Origin: a virus
IMG/VR virus record: IMGVR_UViG_3300020442_000758
Coordinates: 1-28,748 of that record
DNA: 28,748 bases
Strand: one strand, 5' to 3'
Part shown: one piece after another, positions 1-7,184 of the stretch
How positions within the stretch are numbered: the first letter of the stretch is position 1
How the letters are laid out: the number at the start of each line of letters is the position of its first letter
Made by a program: the position numbers and the translations under genes
The notes under the pieces: model-generated
Databases searched by the model: none
Told to the model about the DNA's origin: nothing
Seen by the model: the letters and a program-made list of their open reading frames with translations, nothing else

Positions 1-851
1 GGTCAGCTAAGTATTCAGGAAACGGTTCAAGACATAAAACTCCTATATTAGAAGGAGGGGCTAAGTTTACTCCTATAGCATTATCTCACCAAGAAACACA
101 AATGCTTGAGTCTAGGAAGTATACTAGAAGTCAAATAGCAGGATTATTTAGAGTACCTGCTCACCTTATTAATGATTTAGATAAAGCTACATTTAGTAAT
201 ATCGTAGAACAAGACTTAGGTTTCGTAAAACATACACTAAGACCATATTTAACTAATTGGGAACAAAAGTTGAGAATGACTTTGTTAAACGATACTGAAA
301 AACAAATCTATTATTTCAAACACGAAACTGATGACTTGTTAAGAGGCGACCTAAAGAGTAGAATGGAGGCATACGCTCAAGGTATACAGAATGGCATATT
401 TAGCCCTAATGACGCTAGACGCAGAGAGGATGAACCTACTTATGAGGGTGGAGATACTTACTTTGTAAACGGAGCTTTAATGCCTGTAGAAGTACAATCA
501 CAACCACAAGAGGCAGTCGCTAAAGTACAAGAAGATGTAGTTAATAAAACATATAACGACTACCCTCAGTCAGCTACTAATAATGCTAAGAGGGCATTAA
601 AATGGGTAGAAAAGAATGGATGGGGCAGTTGTGGCACCGATGTAGGAAAACAGAGAGCTAGACAGTTGGCTAGTAGAGAAAGCCTAAGCCGTGATACTAT
701 AGCTCGTATGGCAAGCTTTAAAAGACATCAACAGCACAAAGATGTACCCTATGGCGAAGGCTGTGGAGGTCTAATGTGGGATTGTTGGGGAGGAACCTCA
801 GGAATTGAGTGGGCAATTAGAAAACTTAAAGAGATAGATAAGAAAAAATGA
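1..851 (+). CDS. Portal protein, HK97 type, C-terminal part (5' end missing)
   Basis: The portal forms the DNA entry ring at one vertex of the capsid and docks terminase. The reading frame is open from base 3, well before the first ATG (102), so the gene runs off the left edge. The visible N-terminal half has the family's typical C-terminal wall/stem features: a GGAKFTPI-like stretch, then SRKYTRSQIAGLFRVP and a region ending in the TLRPYLTNWEQ-type helix. The last 100 or so residues (about 540-848) are not ordinary portal sequence. They form a compact region rich in Trp, Cys and Gly with SCGT, RASFKRHQQHK-like and GCGGLMWDCWGG blocks. I recall this module as a C-terminal extension on phage head proteins; its function is unknown to me. 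The stop overlaps the next ATG (ATGA at 848). The portal assignment is secure; the extension's role is open. Confidence 0.9.
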   Translation, partial: SAKYSGNGSRHKTPILEGGAKFTPIALSHQETQMLESRKYTRSQIAGLFRVPAHLINDLDKATFSNIVEQDLGFVKHTLRPYLTNWEQKLRMTLLNDTEKQIYYFKHETDDLLRGDLKSRMEAYAQGIQNGIFSPNDARRREDEPTYEGGDTYFVNGALMPVEVQSQPQEAVAKVQEDVVNKTYNDYPQSATNNAKRALKWVEKNGWGSCGTDVGKQRARQLASRESLSRDTIARMASFKRHQQHKDVPYGEGCGGLMWDCWGGTSGIEWAIRKLKEIDKKK

Positions 852-1144
852 TTAAAGAATATGTTAACAAGTCACAGGTTTTACATAGTGCTTCAGTAAC
901 AGGAACTAGTAGCACGATTAATGTGCCGAAGAACACTAATTACATAACGATTAGCGTTGAGGGGCAAGATGATGTATGGGTAGCAGACAATAGTGGTAAT
1001 AAACTTATCGCTATACCTGCTTTTGCCTCTACTGCTTCAGCACATAAATCTTTTATAGCATTACCGATTCAAGATATGGCTATTAAAGTCATAATTGATT
1101 CAGGTTCAGCAAATGTATATGTAACACGCTTCTATGCAGGATAA
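848..1144 (+). CDS. Small beta-rich protein in head operon, unknown function
   Basis: A 98-residue protein with no Cys, rich in Ser, Thr, Val and Ile. Alternating hydrophobic stretches (TINVPKNTNYITISVEG, then NVYVTRFYAG at the end) suggest an all-beta fold. There is no signal peptide or membrane segment. Translation is probably coupled to the portal gene through an ATGA overlap, with an A-rich leader (AAGAAAAA) instead of a Shine-Dalgarno sequence. It overlaps the next gene by 11 bases. Its position between portal and protease and its fold type would suit a head decoration or minor virion protein, but I do not recognise the family and this is inference only. Confidence 0.75.
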   Translation: MIKEYVNKSQVLHSASVTGTSSTINVPKNTNYITISVEGQDDVWVADNSGNKLIAIPAFASTASAHKSFIALPIQDMAIKVIIDSGSANVYVTRFYAG

Positions 1145-2084
1145 TTGGAACAATCAAAAAGTCGCTTTGATGAACTTAAATAGTCCACTTTATTCAGGTG
1201 GGGGTTCTCCTATGGCTTTTTCTGTTTTCCATTCAGCTTTCGCTATTTATGGTAGTATAGATTATTTAGGTACAGGCAATAACTTATTAAGAATGTTTGT
1301 ATACTCAGCAAGCCCTCAAGAAAGAGATTTTACTGAGGAAGAATTAACTGACGGAACATTTACAACTTGGGCAGGTTCAAGTGCTAGTTACGCAAGAATT
1401 AATAAATTATATAATCAGTTAGGTGATAGCGACTTAGATTTATCTACACCTGTATCAAATAATAATCTTTTTTATAATCCTACTAACAATGAAATAAGAG
1501 TAGACCAAGCAGGGTATTATCAATATACTAGTTTATTTACATTAGCTAGTGGAGCAGGTCAAAAAGTATCTAATGCCTTCGGAGATAATACTACAAGTAG
1601 TGATACAACTTTCGTCTTAGGTGCTAGAAAGAAAGGAAGTTCAATGTATGAGTTACCTGCAAGTGGTAGAACTATGTTTACCTTAAGAGATACTACAACG
1701 CCTAATTATGCCACTTTCGCTAAACACAAAGCAGTACATGTAAAGTCTGCCTCACTAACTGACGATATAGGTATTTCAGCTAGGGGTAATGATAATCAAC
1801 AAGTCAGTTTCCATCACGATACATTTGCTACTAGCCTTAAAACACATATTTTTGAAATAGAAAGAATACCTGCTAGTTCAGTTACTGTAACAGATATGAA
1901 TTATTTTTTAGACGGTACTCAAGTTATAGACGAACAAACAACTAACTTAGATAATGATATAAGTTTAGGTAGAATAGAAATAGGCGATAATAGATATGTA
2001 TTTAAAGGAGCTATGTTATTTAATAAAATTTTAACTGCTGATGAGAAGTCTGCAGTACACACAAGAATGTCGGAGGACTACTAA
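1134..2084 (+). CDS. Adhesin-like beta-rich virion protein (C1q-like and LamG-like segments)
   Basis: A 316-residue protein that I would describe as a surface or binding protein. Residues about 88-112 (INKLYNQLGDS onward) resemble the 'YDQSGNGN' region of concanavalin/LamG-type domains. About 120-140 contain IRVDQAGYYQY, which matches the C1q/TNF-like start seen again in the fibre proteins of this window. The last 35 residues (GRIEIGDNRYVFKGAMLFN then ILTADE) look like the final strands and helix of a LamG/ConA jelly roll. No catalytic motif is visible. The start at 1134 overlaps the upstream stop and has no Shine-Dalgarno; an internal ATG at 1170 is the alternative. A binding protein inside the head operon is unusual. 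It may be displayed on the capsid, but that is inference. Confidence 0.7.
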   Translation: MQDNWNNQKVALMNLNSPLYSGGGSPMAFSVFHSAFAIYGSIDYLGTGNNLLRMFVYSASPQERDFTEEELTDGTFTTWAGSSASYARINKLYNQLGDSDLDLSTPVSNNNLFYNPTNNEIRVDQAGYYQYTSLFTLASGAGQKVSNAFGDNTTSSDTTFVLGARKKGSSMYELPASGRTMFTLRDTTTPNYATFAKHKAVHVKSASLTDDIGISARGNDNQQVSFHHDTFATSLKTHIFEIERIPASSVTVTDMNYFLDGTQVIDEQTTNLDNDISLGRIEIGDNRYVFKGAMLFNKILTADEKSAVHTRMSEDY

Positions 2085-2320
2085 TGCCTAAATTTTTAAT
2101 ATACGATACAGAACAGGAAGCTTGGGACAAAGCAGAAGAGGAAGGGCAAGCATTAGATTTACCTTTTTGGCAAAACCCTGAAAATATAACTAAAGTAGTA
2201 ACTGCACCTATGTTAACTAATGATGGGGAATGGGCTTTAGAAGTAACTGACTATGAAACCTTAACTATGGAAGAAGAACTTTTAACAGTAGAAGAACTAA
2301 ATATGGAAGAAGTAGAATAA
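2084..2320 (+). CDS. Small acidic protein following adhesin-like gene, unknown
   Basis: A 78-residue, strongly acidic protein beginning MPKFLIYDTEQEAWDKAEEE and ending in a Glu-rich tail. A central TNDGEWALEV stretch is followed by YETLTMEEE. I have the impression that short proteins of this pattern sit directly downstream of phage fibre or adhesin genes and may act as assembly helpers, but I cannot verify a family. It has a good Shine-Dalgarno-like GGAGG ten bases before its ATG and overlaps both neighbours by one base, so it is probably co-translated with the 316-residue protein upstream. No enzyme motif is present. Confidence 0.7.
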   Translation: MPKFLIYDTEQEAWDKAEEEGQALDLPFWQNPENITKVVTAPMLTNDGEWALEVTDYETLTMEEELLTVEELNMEEVE

Positions 2321-3522
2321 TGAAAAATTGGTATACAATAACTAAAAACGAACACACCTCAGAGCATAAAAAGAAAAAATACTATGATGTATTTATCTTA
2401 GACGAAATAGGTGGCTACGGAATCTCAGCTAAAAACTTTATTAGAGACTTAGCAGAGATAGACGCAGATGTTCTCAATGTACACGTCGATAGTGTAGGAG
2501 GTTCTATTACTGACGGTATAGCTATGTATAATTTCCTTAGAGCTAAAGACGCTCAAGTTGATGTATATATAGAAGGTATGGCAGGCAGTATAGCGTCTAT
2601 TATTATATTAGCAGGCGATAATGTTTACATACCTGAAAATGCCTCAGTATTTACTCATCTACCTATGCTATCTGAATTAGAGTACCCTAATAGAAATGAC
2701 TTACAAGAGGGCATAGACCACTTAGCTAAGTTTGAACAGGTACTAGCTAATATATATATGAAACATACAGGGGCAGACGCTGATACTGTAAGAAAATGGA
2801 TGGAAAACGATACATTCTTTTTCGGACAGGAAGCAGTAGATGCAGGACTAGCTACCGCAGTCGTAGACAAAGTAGAAATGGTAGCTCGTATAACAGATGT
2901 TTTGAAAACTCCACTTTTTGCGTCACTTCCTCAAGAAGTAGGCGAAAAACTAGAACAAATCAAAAACGAGGTAAAACCAATTATGGAAAATCAAGAACAA
3001 GAAGTAGAGGAAACGGAAGTCGAAGAGACGGAAGTAGTCGCTACTGAAGAAACCTCAGAAACTCCTGAAACTGAAGCAGAGGCAGTTGAAGTATTAGCTA
3101 GTGCTGACACTAGTGAGGCTGAAGCAGACCTATCTTCCGAAGAGGAAGCTGAAGCAGAAGCAGAAGCTGAAACAGAAGAAGTCGAAGTTGAGGAAGTTGA
3201 GGACGAAGAAGCAGACGCTGAAGATGCCTTAGCCTATGAGTACAATCGTAAGGTAGGTATTAAAGCAGTTGCTGATAAATACAACGCAAACGGAATTTTA
3301 AATTCTGTCGTAATTGAAGCTCTCTCAGGAGACACTTCTGTAGACGAATTTAAGGATGTCGTTTTACAAACGCTTGCAAAAGCACCGACTAACAAAAAAC
3401 TAAACACATATAAAAATGAGGAAGCTAGTTTAGATTCCTTGAGACAGAAACTCGCAGAGACTACCGACAGTGCTCAAAAAGTTAAACTCGCAAGGCAAAT
3501 AAGAAAAATTAGATATAACTAA
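2320..3522 (+). CDS. ClpP-like prohead protease fused to acidic scaffold-like tail
   Basis: Head maturation protease of the ClpP/S14 type, which processes the scaffold and prohead proteins during capsid assembly. Residues about 22-185 are the ClpP-like domain. The nucleophile is Ser90 in GMAGSIAS, the His is probably 113 (FTHLP) and the Asp probably 164 (MENDTFFF); the VDSVGGS glycine loop (about 56-62) precedes them. Residues about 222-303 are an extremely acidic Glu/Ala/Val run, followed by a helical C-terminal region rich in Lys (about 305-400), where a capsid-binding scaffold end would be expected. At 400 residues it is much longer than a protease alone. An internal in-frame ATG at 2983 (residue 222), right at the start of the acidic region, could give a separate scaffold as in lambda C/Nu3. 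The domain call is strong; the internal start is inference. Confidence 0.88.
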   Translation: MKNWYTITKNEHTSEHKKKKYYDVFILDEIGGYGISAKNFIRDLAEIDADVLNVHVDSVGGSITDGIAMYNFLRAKDAQVDVYIEGMAGSIASIIILAGDNVYIPENASVFTHLPMLSELEYPNRNDLQEGIDHLAKFEQVLANIYMKHTGADADTVRKWMENDTFFFGQEAVDAGLATAVVDKVEMVARITDVLKTPLFASLPQEVGEKLEQIKNEVKPIMENQEQEVEETEVEETEVVATEETSETPETEAEAVEVLASADTSEAEADLSSEEEAEAEAEAETEEVEVEEVEDEEADAEDALAYEYNRKVGIKAVADKYNANGILNSVVIEALSGDTSVDEFKDVVLQTLAKAPTNKKLNTYKNEEASLDSLRQKLAETTDSAQKVKLARQIRKIRYN

Positions 3523-3545
3523 CTCAGACAAACAAAGGATAAATT

Positions 3546-4544
3546 ATGGCAACATTAAATCAAACTGAAGTTTTGACAGATGTCTTAGACGCTTTCAAAA
3601 CACGCTATCCTGTTTTCTCGAATATCGGAACAGACTTTTCTTCTGCCGAAGCGAGATTAGGGGACACAATCAGAGGTCGAATCGCCTCAGTACCATCAGT
3701 AACTAATTACGGTGGAGACTCAGGTTCAGGCGAAGGATATAAAACAGACGCTACAAGTGCTAACTCACTAACTGCAGATGTTGATATCGTTCTTAACAAG
3801 CACAAACACGTCCCAATCAAAGTCGATTATATTGACCAAATCTCTACTAAAAGAGACCTATATAACGAAGTGATTGGTAATGTAGCTTACGCTTTAGGCA
3901 ACCAAGTATTCTCAGATATGCTTGCTACCCTAACTCAAGCTAACTTCACTAATGAGATTGTAGCTTCTACAGCTAATAGTGATTTTGATATGCTTACACT
4001 CGGAAACAAAATTCTTAACGCTAACGGAGCGAACCCTCAAGGTCGTTTCGGTCTTGTTAACAGTGATGTTTTCCGTTCATTACAAGGTGATAGCAGAATC
4101 GCAAGTGGCGACTTCTATGGTAAATTACAAACAAACTCATACGGTACTCTTGAAGGCTTAGTAGGGTTTGAAAATATTATCGAAGTACCTAACTTGCCAA
4201 CTACAGGTACATTGACAGGTTTCTTCGGTGACCAATCATCTATCGTAATGGCAACTCGCCTTCCTACAGATATGGACGCAGTAGCGTCTCGTTTAGGTGT
4301 ACCTTCTATTGCTAAGACTGAAACAGTAACAGACCCTGATTCAGGTTTATCATTCTTAGGTATTACTTACCAAGACCCACACACCTTCGACTTATACACT
4401 ACAGTAACACTCCTTTACGGATTCACTGCAGGTGCTCAAGGTGGAGCGAATAACTCATCAATGGACAAAGCAGGTTTCCGTGTATGTACAACTGCTCAGT
4501 CTACAGGTGGAGACGCAGGGTTCTCTAACGCACTAGGAGCATAA
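3546..4544 (+). CDS. Major capsid protein (HK97-fold)
   Basis: A 332-residue protein in the position and size range expected for the coat protein, directly after the protease/scaffold gene. It has an N-terminal helix (LTDVLDAFKTRYPVF), a central LVNSDVFRSL segment, and a C-terminal part with DPHTFDLYTTVTLLYGF, a pattern seen in HK97-fold coat proteins of marine and environmental phages. It has the best initiation site in the head region (AAAGGAT, 6 bases before ATG). Codon use differs from neighbours: CGT/CGC/CGA Arg codons outnumber AGA, and AAC, TAC and TTC are favoured, as expected for the most highly expressed gene. A stem-loop about 240 bases downstream probably ends or attenuates the capsid transcript. 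Confidence 0.88.
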   Translation: MATLNQTEVLTDVLDAFKTRYPVFSNIGTDFSSAEARLGDTIRGRIASVPSVTNYGGDSGSGEGYKTDATSANSLTADVDIVLNKHKHVPIKVDYIDQISTKRDLYNEVIGNVAYALGNQVFSDMLATLTQANFTNEIVASTANSDFDMLTLGNKILNANGANPQGRFGLVNSDVFRSLQGDSRIASGDFYGKLQTNSYGTLEGLVGFENIIEVPNLPTTGTLTGFFGDQSSIVMATRLPTDMDAVASRLGVPSIAKTETVTDPDSGLSFLGITYQDPHTFDLYTTVTLLYGFTAGAQGGANNSSMDKAGFRVCTTAQSTGGDAGFSNALGA

Positions 4545-4551
4545 GTTTATT

Positions 4552-4773
4552 ATGAGGTTAATATTATCATATAAAGACAAACATTCTACTCCTGTAGTCG
4601 TTGCCTATAGTCAAAACAAACAAGAAATAGAGGACAAGTTTGACGAGGTAAAAGAAAACGGATACAAGGTAGAAGTCTATGAGATTGGGTTTAGACATAA
4701 GACATACTACGGTAGTAATACCGAGGTAAAGAAAAAGGTGGCTAAAAAACAAACTAAGAAAAAAACCTCCTAG
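4552..4773 (+). CDS. Small protein with Lys-rich C-terminus, unknown
   Basis: A 73-residue protein with a short alpha/beta-looking N-terminal half (RLILSYKDK, TPVVVAY, then an amphipathic helix around QEIEDKFDEVKENGYKVEVY) and a very basic tail made mostly of Lys and Thr (VKKKVAKKQTKKKTS). It lies seven bases after the capsid gene and just before a stem-loop, so it shares the capsid transcript. The basic tail could contact DNA or the acidic scaffold, but I do not recognise a family and claim no function. Confidence 0.7.
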   Translation: MRLILSYKDKHSTPVVVAYSQNKQEIEDKFDEVKENGYKVEVYEIGFRHKTYYGSNTEVKKKVAKKQTKKKTS

Positions 4774-4782
4774 AACTAAGGT

Positions 4783-4821
4783 AGTCCCTACATCTAATAT
4801 GGTGTAGGGGCTTTACCCTTT
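4783..4821 (+). terminator. Stem-loop after capsid genes, probable terminator or attenuator
   Basis: AGTCCCTACA (4783-4792) pairs with TGTAGGGGCT (4803-4812): ten pairs including one G-U, around a ten-base loop. It is followed by CTTTACCCTTTATT, which is only partly T-rich, so termination may be incomplete. It lies in the 60-base gap between the capsid cluster and the head-tail joining genes, a sensible place to reduce transcription after the highly expressed coat gene. Confidence 0.55.
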
Positions 4822-4833
4822 ATTATATATACA

Positions 4834-5451
4834 ATGTACAAATCACATACAGAACTCATAGAGCCATTCGGCATTAAACGAACACAAGACTCTTCTAGTG
4901 AGCCTATCTCATTAGCAGAAGCTAAGTCTTTTTTAAGAGTTACTCATAATAATGATGACTCATTTATTACTAGTTTAATAACTGCTTGTAGACAAAGTTT
5001 AGAGATAACGACTAGACGATGTCTTAGTGCGTCTCAGAGTTATGAAGTGAGTTACTGCGATTTTCCTACTAGTTATTTTAAATTAATTTTACCTAATCCT
5101 CCTATAACTACATTTAGTTCATTAAAGTATTACAATGTAGATGGAGTATTAACAACTGTTGATAGTAATTCCTATATACACGAGAACAATGGCAACGGAG
5201 TATCGTTTTTAGCTATGCTAGATACTTATTCTAAACCTACTTTACATAAACCTAGAATAGCTCCTGTAGTAGCTTCTTATGTATCAGGGTATACTAGTTC
5301 AACATTACCTGAACCTTTAAAACAAGCTATGCTCCTACTAATAGCTCACTATTATGACACTAGGGAGATTATCTCCTATGGCGACATACCTTATAAGATT
5401 CAACGAACAGTAGATTTTATAAGTGAACAATACAAAATTAGAAAATTTTAA
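4834..5451 (+). CDS. Head-tail connector, gp6-like (adaptor)
   Basis: The adaptor ring binds under the portal and starts the neck. The N-terminal third contains PISLAEAKSFLRVTHNNDD followed by FITSLITACRQSLEITTRR, the typical start of the HK97 gp6/phage connector family ('l.eaK.hLrv....Dd..i..li.aA....e..t.r'). The C-terminal part LPEPLKQAMLLLIAHYYDTRE matches the family's last helices. The length of 205 residues is normal. It comes directly after the capsid stem-loop and ends 2 bases before a small membrane-protein gene, so the rest of the neck genes are displaced downstream by about 1 kb. Confidence 0.85.
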   Translation: MYKSHTELIEPFGIKRTQDSSSEPISLAEAKSFLRVTHNNDDSFITSLITACRQSLEITTRRCLSASQSYEVSYCDFPTSYFKLILPNPPITTFSSLKYYNVDGVLTTVDSNSYIHENNGNGVSFLAMLDTYSKPTLHKPRIAPVVASYVSGYTSSTLPEPLKQAMLLLIAHYYDTREIISYGDIPYKIQRTVDFISEQYKIRKF

Positions 5452-5453
5452 AA

Positions 5454-5621
5454 ATGGAACAACTAACAAGTCATTTAAAAATATGGGGAACAGTAGGCAT
5501 AGCTAACTTGGCTTCTACTAGCTTGGACGAATATAACGTTATGGCTAGTATATTTATGCACATCTGTGGTGGACTCGGTTCATTAATTGTAGCCTATATA
5601 CACTTTAAAAACAAAAAATGA
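5454..5621 (+). CDS. Small membrane protein, candidate holin component
   Basis: A 55-residue reading frame from ATG 5454 to TGA 5621. It begins MEQLTSHLKIWGTVGIANLA, and its second half (VMASIFMHICGGLGSLIVAYIHF) is a convincing single transmembrane segment followed by a basic KNKK end. It begins 2 bases after the connector stop and overlaps the next ATG by four bases (ATGA). An amphipathic first segment, one clear membrane segment and a positive C-terminus suit a small holin or holin partner. The two following genes are also membrane proteins, which supports a lysis-related cluster. Family not recognised. Confidence 0.7.
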   Translation: MEQLTSHLKIWGTVGIANLASTSLDEYNVMASIFMHICGGLGSLIVAYIHFKNKK

Positions 5622-5908
5622 GTAATAAAGACGACAGTTTAAGCGTAAGCGAAAGTACAGGGATAACTATTCCTCTACGAAACTTATTAGCTATAATCTT
5701 CGGAGTAGCAGTATCTGTTATAGGGTACTTTGGTATAGACGAAAGGATTATGATGCTTGAACACGAATTAGAGCAGGCTCAACAATATATCAAGAATAAT
5801 AAAACTTGGATAGACGAATGGGAATCTGACGGAATATTACCTTTAGATGTAGAACAAAATATGAGAATAGACCACATAGAATGGAGGATTAGCAAAGTAG
5901 GATTATGA
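5618..5908 (+). CDS. Single-pass membrane protein with coiled coil, lysis-cassette candidate
   Basis: A 96-residue protein. Residues 1-20 are polar; about 21-41 (LRNLLAIIFGVAVSVIGYFG) form one membrane segment. A heptad-like helix follows (ERIMMLEHELEQAQQYI), then a polar end with LPLDVEQNMRIDHIEWR. I recall a similar architecture (IPLRNL, then a YFGI/V membrane segment, then ERL.sLE) in small proteins of marine phages lying near lysis genes. It could be a holin or an inner-membrane spanin-like protein; no lipobox is present. It overlaps its neighbours by four bases on both sides, implying translational coupling in the cluster 5454-6306. Confidence 0.7.
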   Translation: MSNKDDSLSVSESTGITIPLRNLLAIIFGVAVSVIGYFGIDERIMMLEHELEQAQQYIKNNKTWIDEWESDGILPLDVEQNMRIDHIEWRISKVGL

Positions 5909-6306
5909 ATGAATTAATATCATTATTTATGGGAACAGGCGTAGGGGCATTGACTAAGGTCATTGGCTTGTTTGTGTCTAGCAGTATACAATTAAACAAA
6001 GCTCAGTTAGAAGCGAATCAGGTAAACCAAAAACTAGCTGACGATTCTGCAGACAGGGCATCTGACCGAGGTGGGCAATGGGTCAGAAGATTAATAGTAA
6101 TAGTATGCCTATTCGGAGTCGTTGTAGTCCCTTTTATAATGGCTTTTATGGATGCAGGCGTAACAGTTAGTAAAGAGCGTAGCTTTTTGTTCTTTGAGTG
6201 GGAAACTTGGAAAACATTAGGAGGCTTCGTCATACTACCTGAAATTAGAACAACACTAATAGCAATAGTAGGCTACTACTTCGGTAGCTCGGCAATTAAA
6301 CAATAA
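5905..6306 (+). CDS. Putative holin (three-segment, GTA-type)
   Basis: A 133-residue membrane protein. An N-terminal hydrophobic/amphipathic part (LFMGTGVGALTKVIGLFV) is followed by a charged helix rich in Ala, Asp and Gln (KAQLEANQVNQKLADDSADR), then RGGQWVRRL and two strong membrane segments (about 64-84, IVIVCLFGVVVVPFIMAF, and about 114-130, IAIVGYYFGSS). This order matches the three-transmembrane holin family of gene transfer agents and related phages, in which an 'aDRgg..w.R' stretch precedes the second segment. Such holins permeabilise the inner membrane at the end of infection. Its place among head-tail connector genes is unusual for a holin. Confidence 0.65.
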   Translation: MNELISLFMGTGVGALTKVIGLFVSSSIQLNKAQLEANQVNQKLADDSADRASDRGGQWVRRLIVIVCLFGVVVVPFIMAFMDAGVTVSKERSFLFFEWETWKTLGGFVILPEIRTTLIAIVGYYFGSSAIKQ

Positions 6307-6307
6307 T

Positions 6308-6433
6308 ATGAAATGTAAACTATGTACAGGTAAAAAGTGGCTATTAATGCAACTCGATATAATTAGAGGGGCTATTAAAGCTAGAGTATTCTTTTTAGTT
6401 AGAAAGCTAAAAGGAAAAAAATATAAAAAATGA
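6308..6433 (+). CDS. Tiny basic protein with CxxC, unknown
   Basis: A 41-residue reading frame from ATG 6308 to TGA 6433, starting one base after the holin-like gene stop and overlapping the head-closure gene by four bases (ATGA). The product starts MKCKLCTGKKW, with one CxxC pair, then a moderately hydrophobic amphipathic helix (LLMQLDIIRGAIKARVFFLV), and ends KLKGKKYKK. The tight spacing on both sides supports translation. One CxxC alone is not enough for zinc binding unless the protein dimerises. No family recognised. Confidence 0.55.
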   Translation: MKCKLCTGKKWLLMQLDIIRGAIKARVFFLVRKLKGKKYKK

Positions 6434-6777
6434 GACAACTAGGCAAATTAGATAAACCTATTCAGTTAGTTAAAAAAACTTTTGACGTAACTAAGACAGG
6501 TCGTGGTACATTCGGAGAGATTGAGGAATCTTCTACAAATGTAAATACGACTACTTCTAATCTATTTGCCAAAGTAGAAGAGTATTCAGGTACAGAACGA
6601 AATGAGAATGGTAAGGAAACCTCAACTAGTAGAGCTAAATTTACAATAAGGCATACCGAGGTAGATGTAAAAGATACTATAATATATAACAGTAAGAACT
6701 ACGATATATTACATATTAAACCTAATCCTAATTCAAGAGACGATTCACTAACTATAGATACACAAACGAAAGGCTAA
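6430..6777 (+). CDS. Head closure / head-tail joining protein (stopper)
   Basis: A 115-residue protein in the style of phage head-tail joining proteins (SPP1 gp16 / HK97-type stopper). It starts GKLDKPIQLVKKTFDV, has a GEIEESSTNVNT stretch, then LFAKVEEYSGTERNE and a beta-rich second half with ARAKFTIRHTEVDV-like and YNSKNYDILHIKP strands, where the family has 'ftIRyr..i......i.y.gk.Y.I..v.p'. It follows the connector functionally but is separated from it by the membrane-protein cluster. A role in closing the portal channel after packaging is inferred from the family. Confidence 0.78.
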   Translation: MRQLGKLDKPIQLVKKTFDVTKTGRGTFGEIEESSTNVNTTTSNLFAKVEEYSGTERNENGKETSTSRAKFTIRHTEVDVKDTIIYNSKNYDILHIKPNPNSRDDSLTIDTQTKG

Positions 6778-6779
6778 TA

Positions 6780-7184
6780 ATGAATGTAACTATTAAATTA
6801 GATAAAAAAAGTTTATTAGAAGTAGAAAGCAACTTTCGTGGAATGGAAAATAGGCTAATCAGAAAAGAGCTAAAACACATAGTTAGGGAAGGGGCTAAAA
6901 TGTTTGTAAAGTCAGCTAAGGCACAAGCTCCGAGGCTTACAGGCACCCTACAGAGAAATATTACAGAAAAGACTAGAATTAGAAGAGGCAATATATATTC
7001 ATTGATAGGGGCTAAGTGGTTAGAGCAAAAGAAAAACCCTGCCTTGTATATACACATATTAGAAACAGGTGGTAAAAAGAAACCTGTAGGAGATAATCCA
7101 TTCTTAGCTGATTCATTTAGGCAGAAAAGAAAAGCAGTAGAGTCTCATATTTTAAAAAGGCTAAAAGGGGAGGTTGAAAAATGA
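6780..7184 (+). CDS. HK97 gp10-like neck / tail completion protein
   Basis: A 134-residue protein. The N-terminal half is helical and basic (ENRLIRKELKHIVREGAKMF), followed by the family's typical 'vksAk..aPrlTGtLqrni' segment, here SAKAQAPRLTGTLQRNI. Later come the IHILETGGKKKP stretch (family 'y..fvE.Gt...pa.PFlrpA') and NPFLADSFRQ. This order identifies the HK97 gp10 family, which links head closure to the tail terminator. It lies between head closure and the terminator-like gene, as expected. It overlaps the next gene by four bases. Confidence 0.85.
   Translation: MNVTIKLDKKSLLEVESNFRGMENRLIRKELKHIVREGAKMFVKSAKAQAPRLTGTLQRNITEKTRIRRGNIYSLIGAKWLEQKKNPALYIHILETGGKKKPVGDNPFLADSFRQKRKAVESHILKRLKGEVEK

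Noticed and set aside
2655-3047. Open frames on the opposite strand (2655-2870) and in another frame (2796-3047) inside the protease gene
   Set aside because: They are shadows of the protease/scaffold gene. The second is an Arg/Ser-rich product of the GAA/GCA-rich acidic region read out of frame, with no start signal or motif.
2990-3225. Purine-rich GAAGTAGAA/GCAGAAGCTGAA repeats that look like a DNA satellite
   Set aside because: The repeats are imperfect, keep the reading frame and simply encode the acidic Glu/Ala/Val scaffold segment.
6018-7057. Minus-strand open frames opposite the holin-like and gp10-like genes (6018-6233, 6256-6438, 6752-7057)
   Set aside because: They oppose well-supported + strand genes, and their hydrophobic products reflect the complement of Lys/Asn-rich codons.
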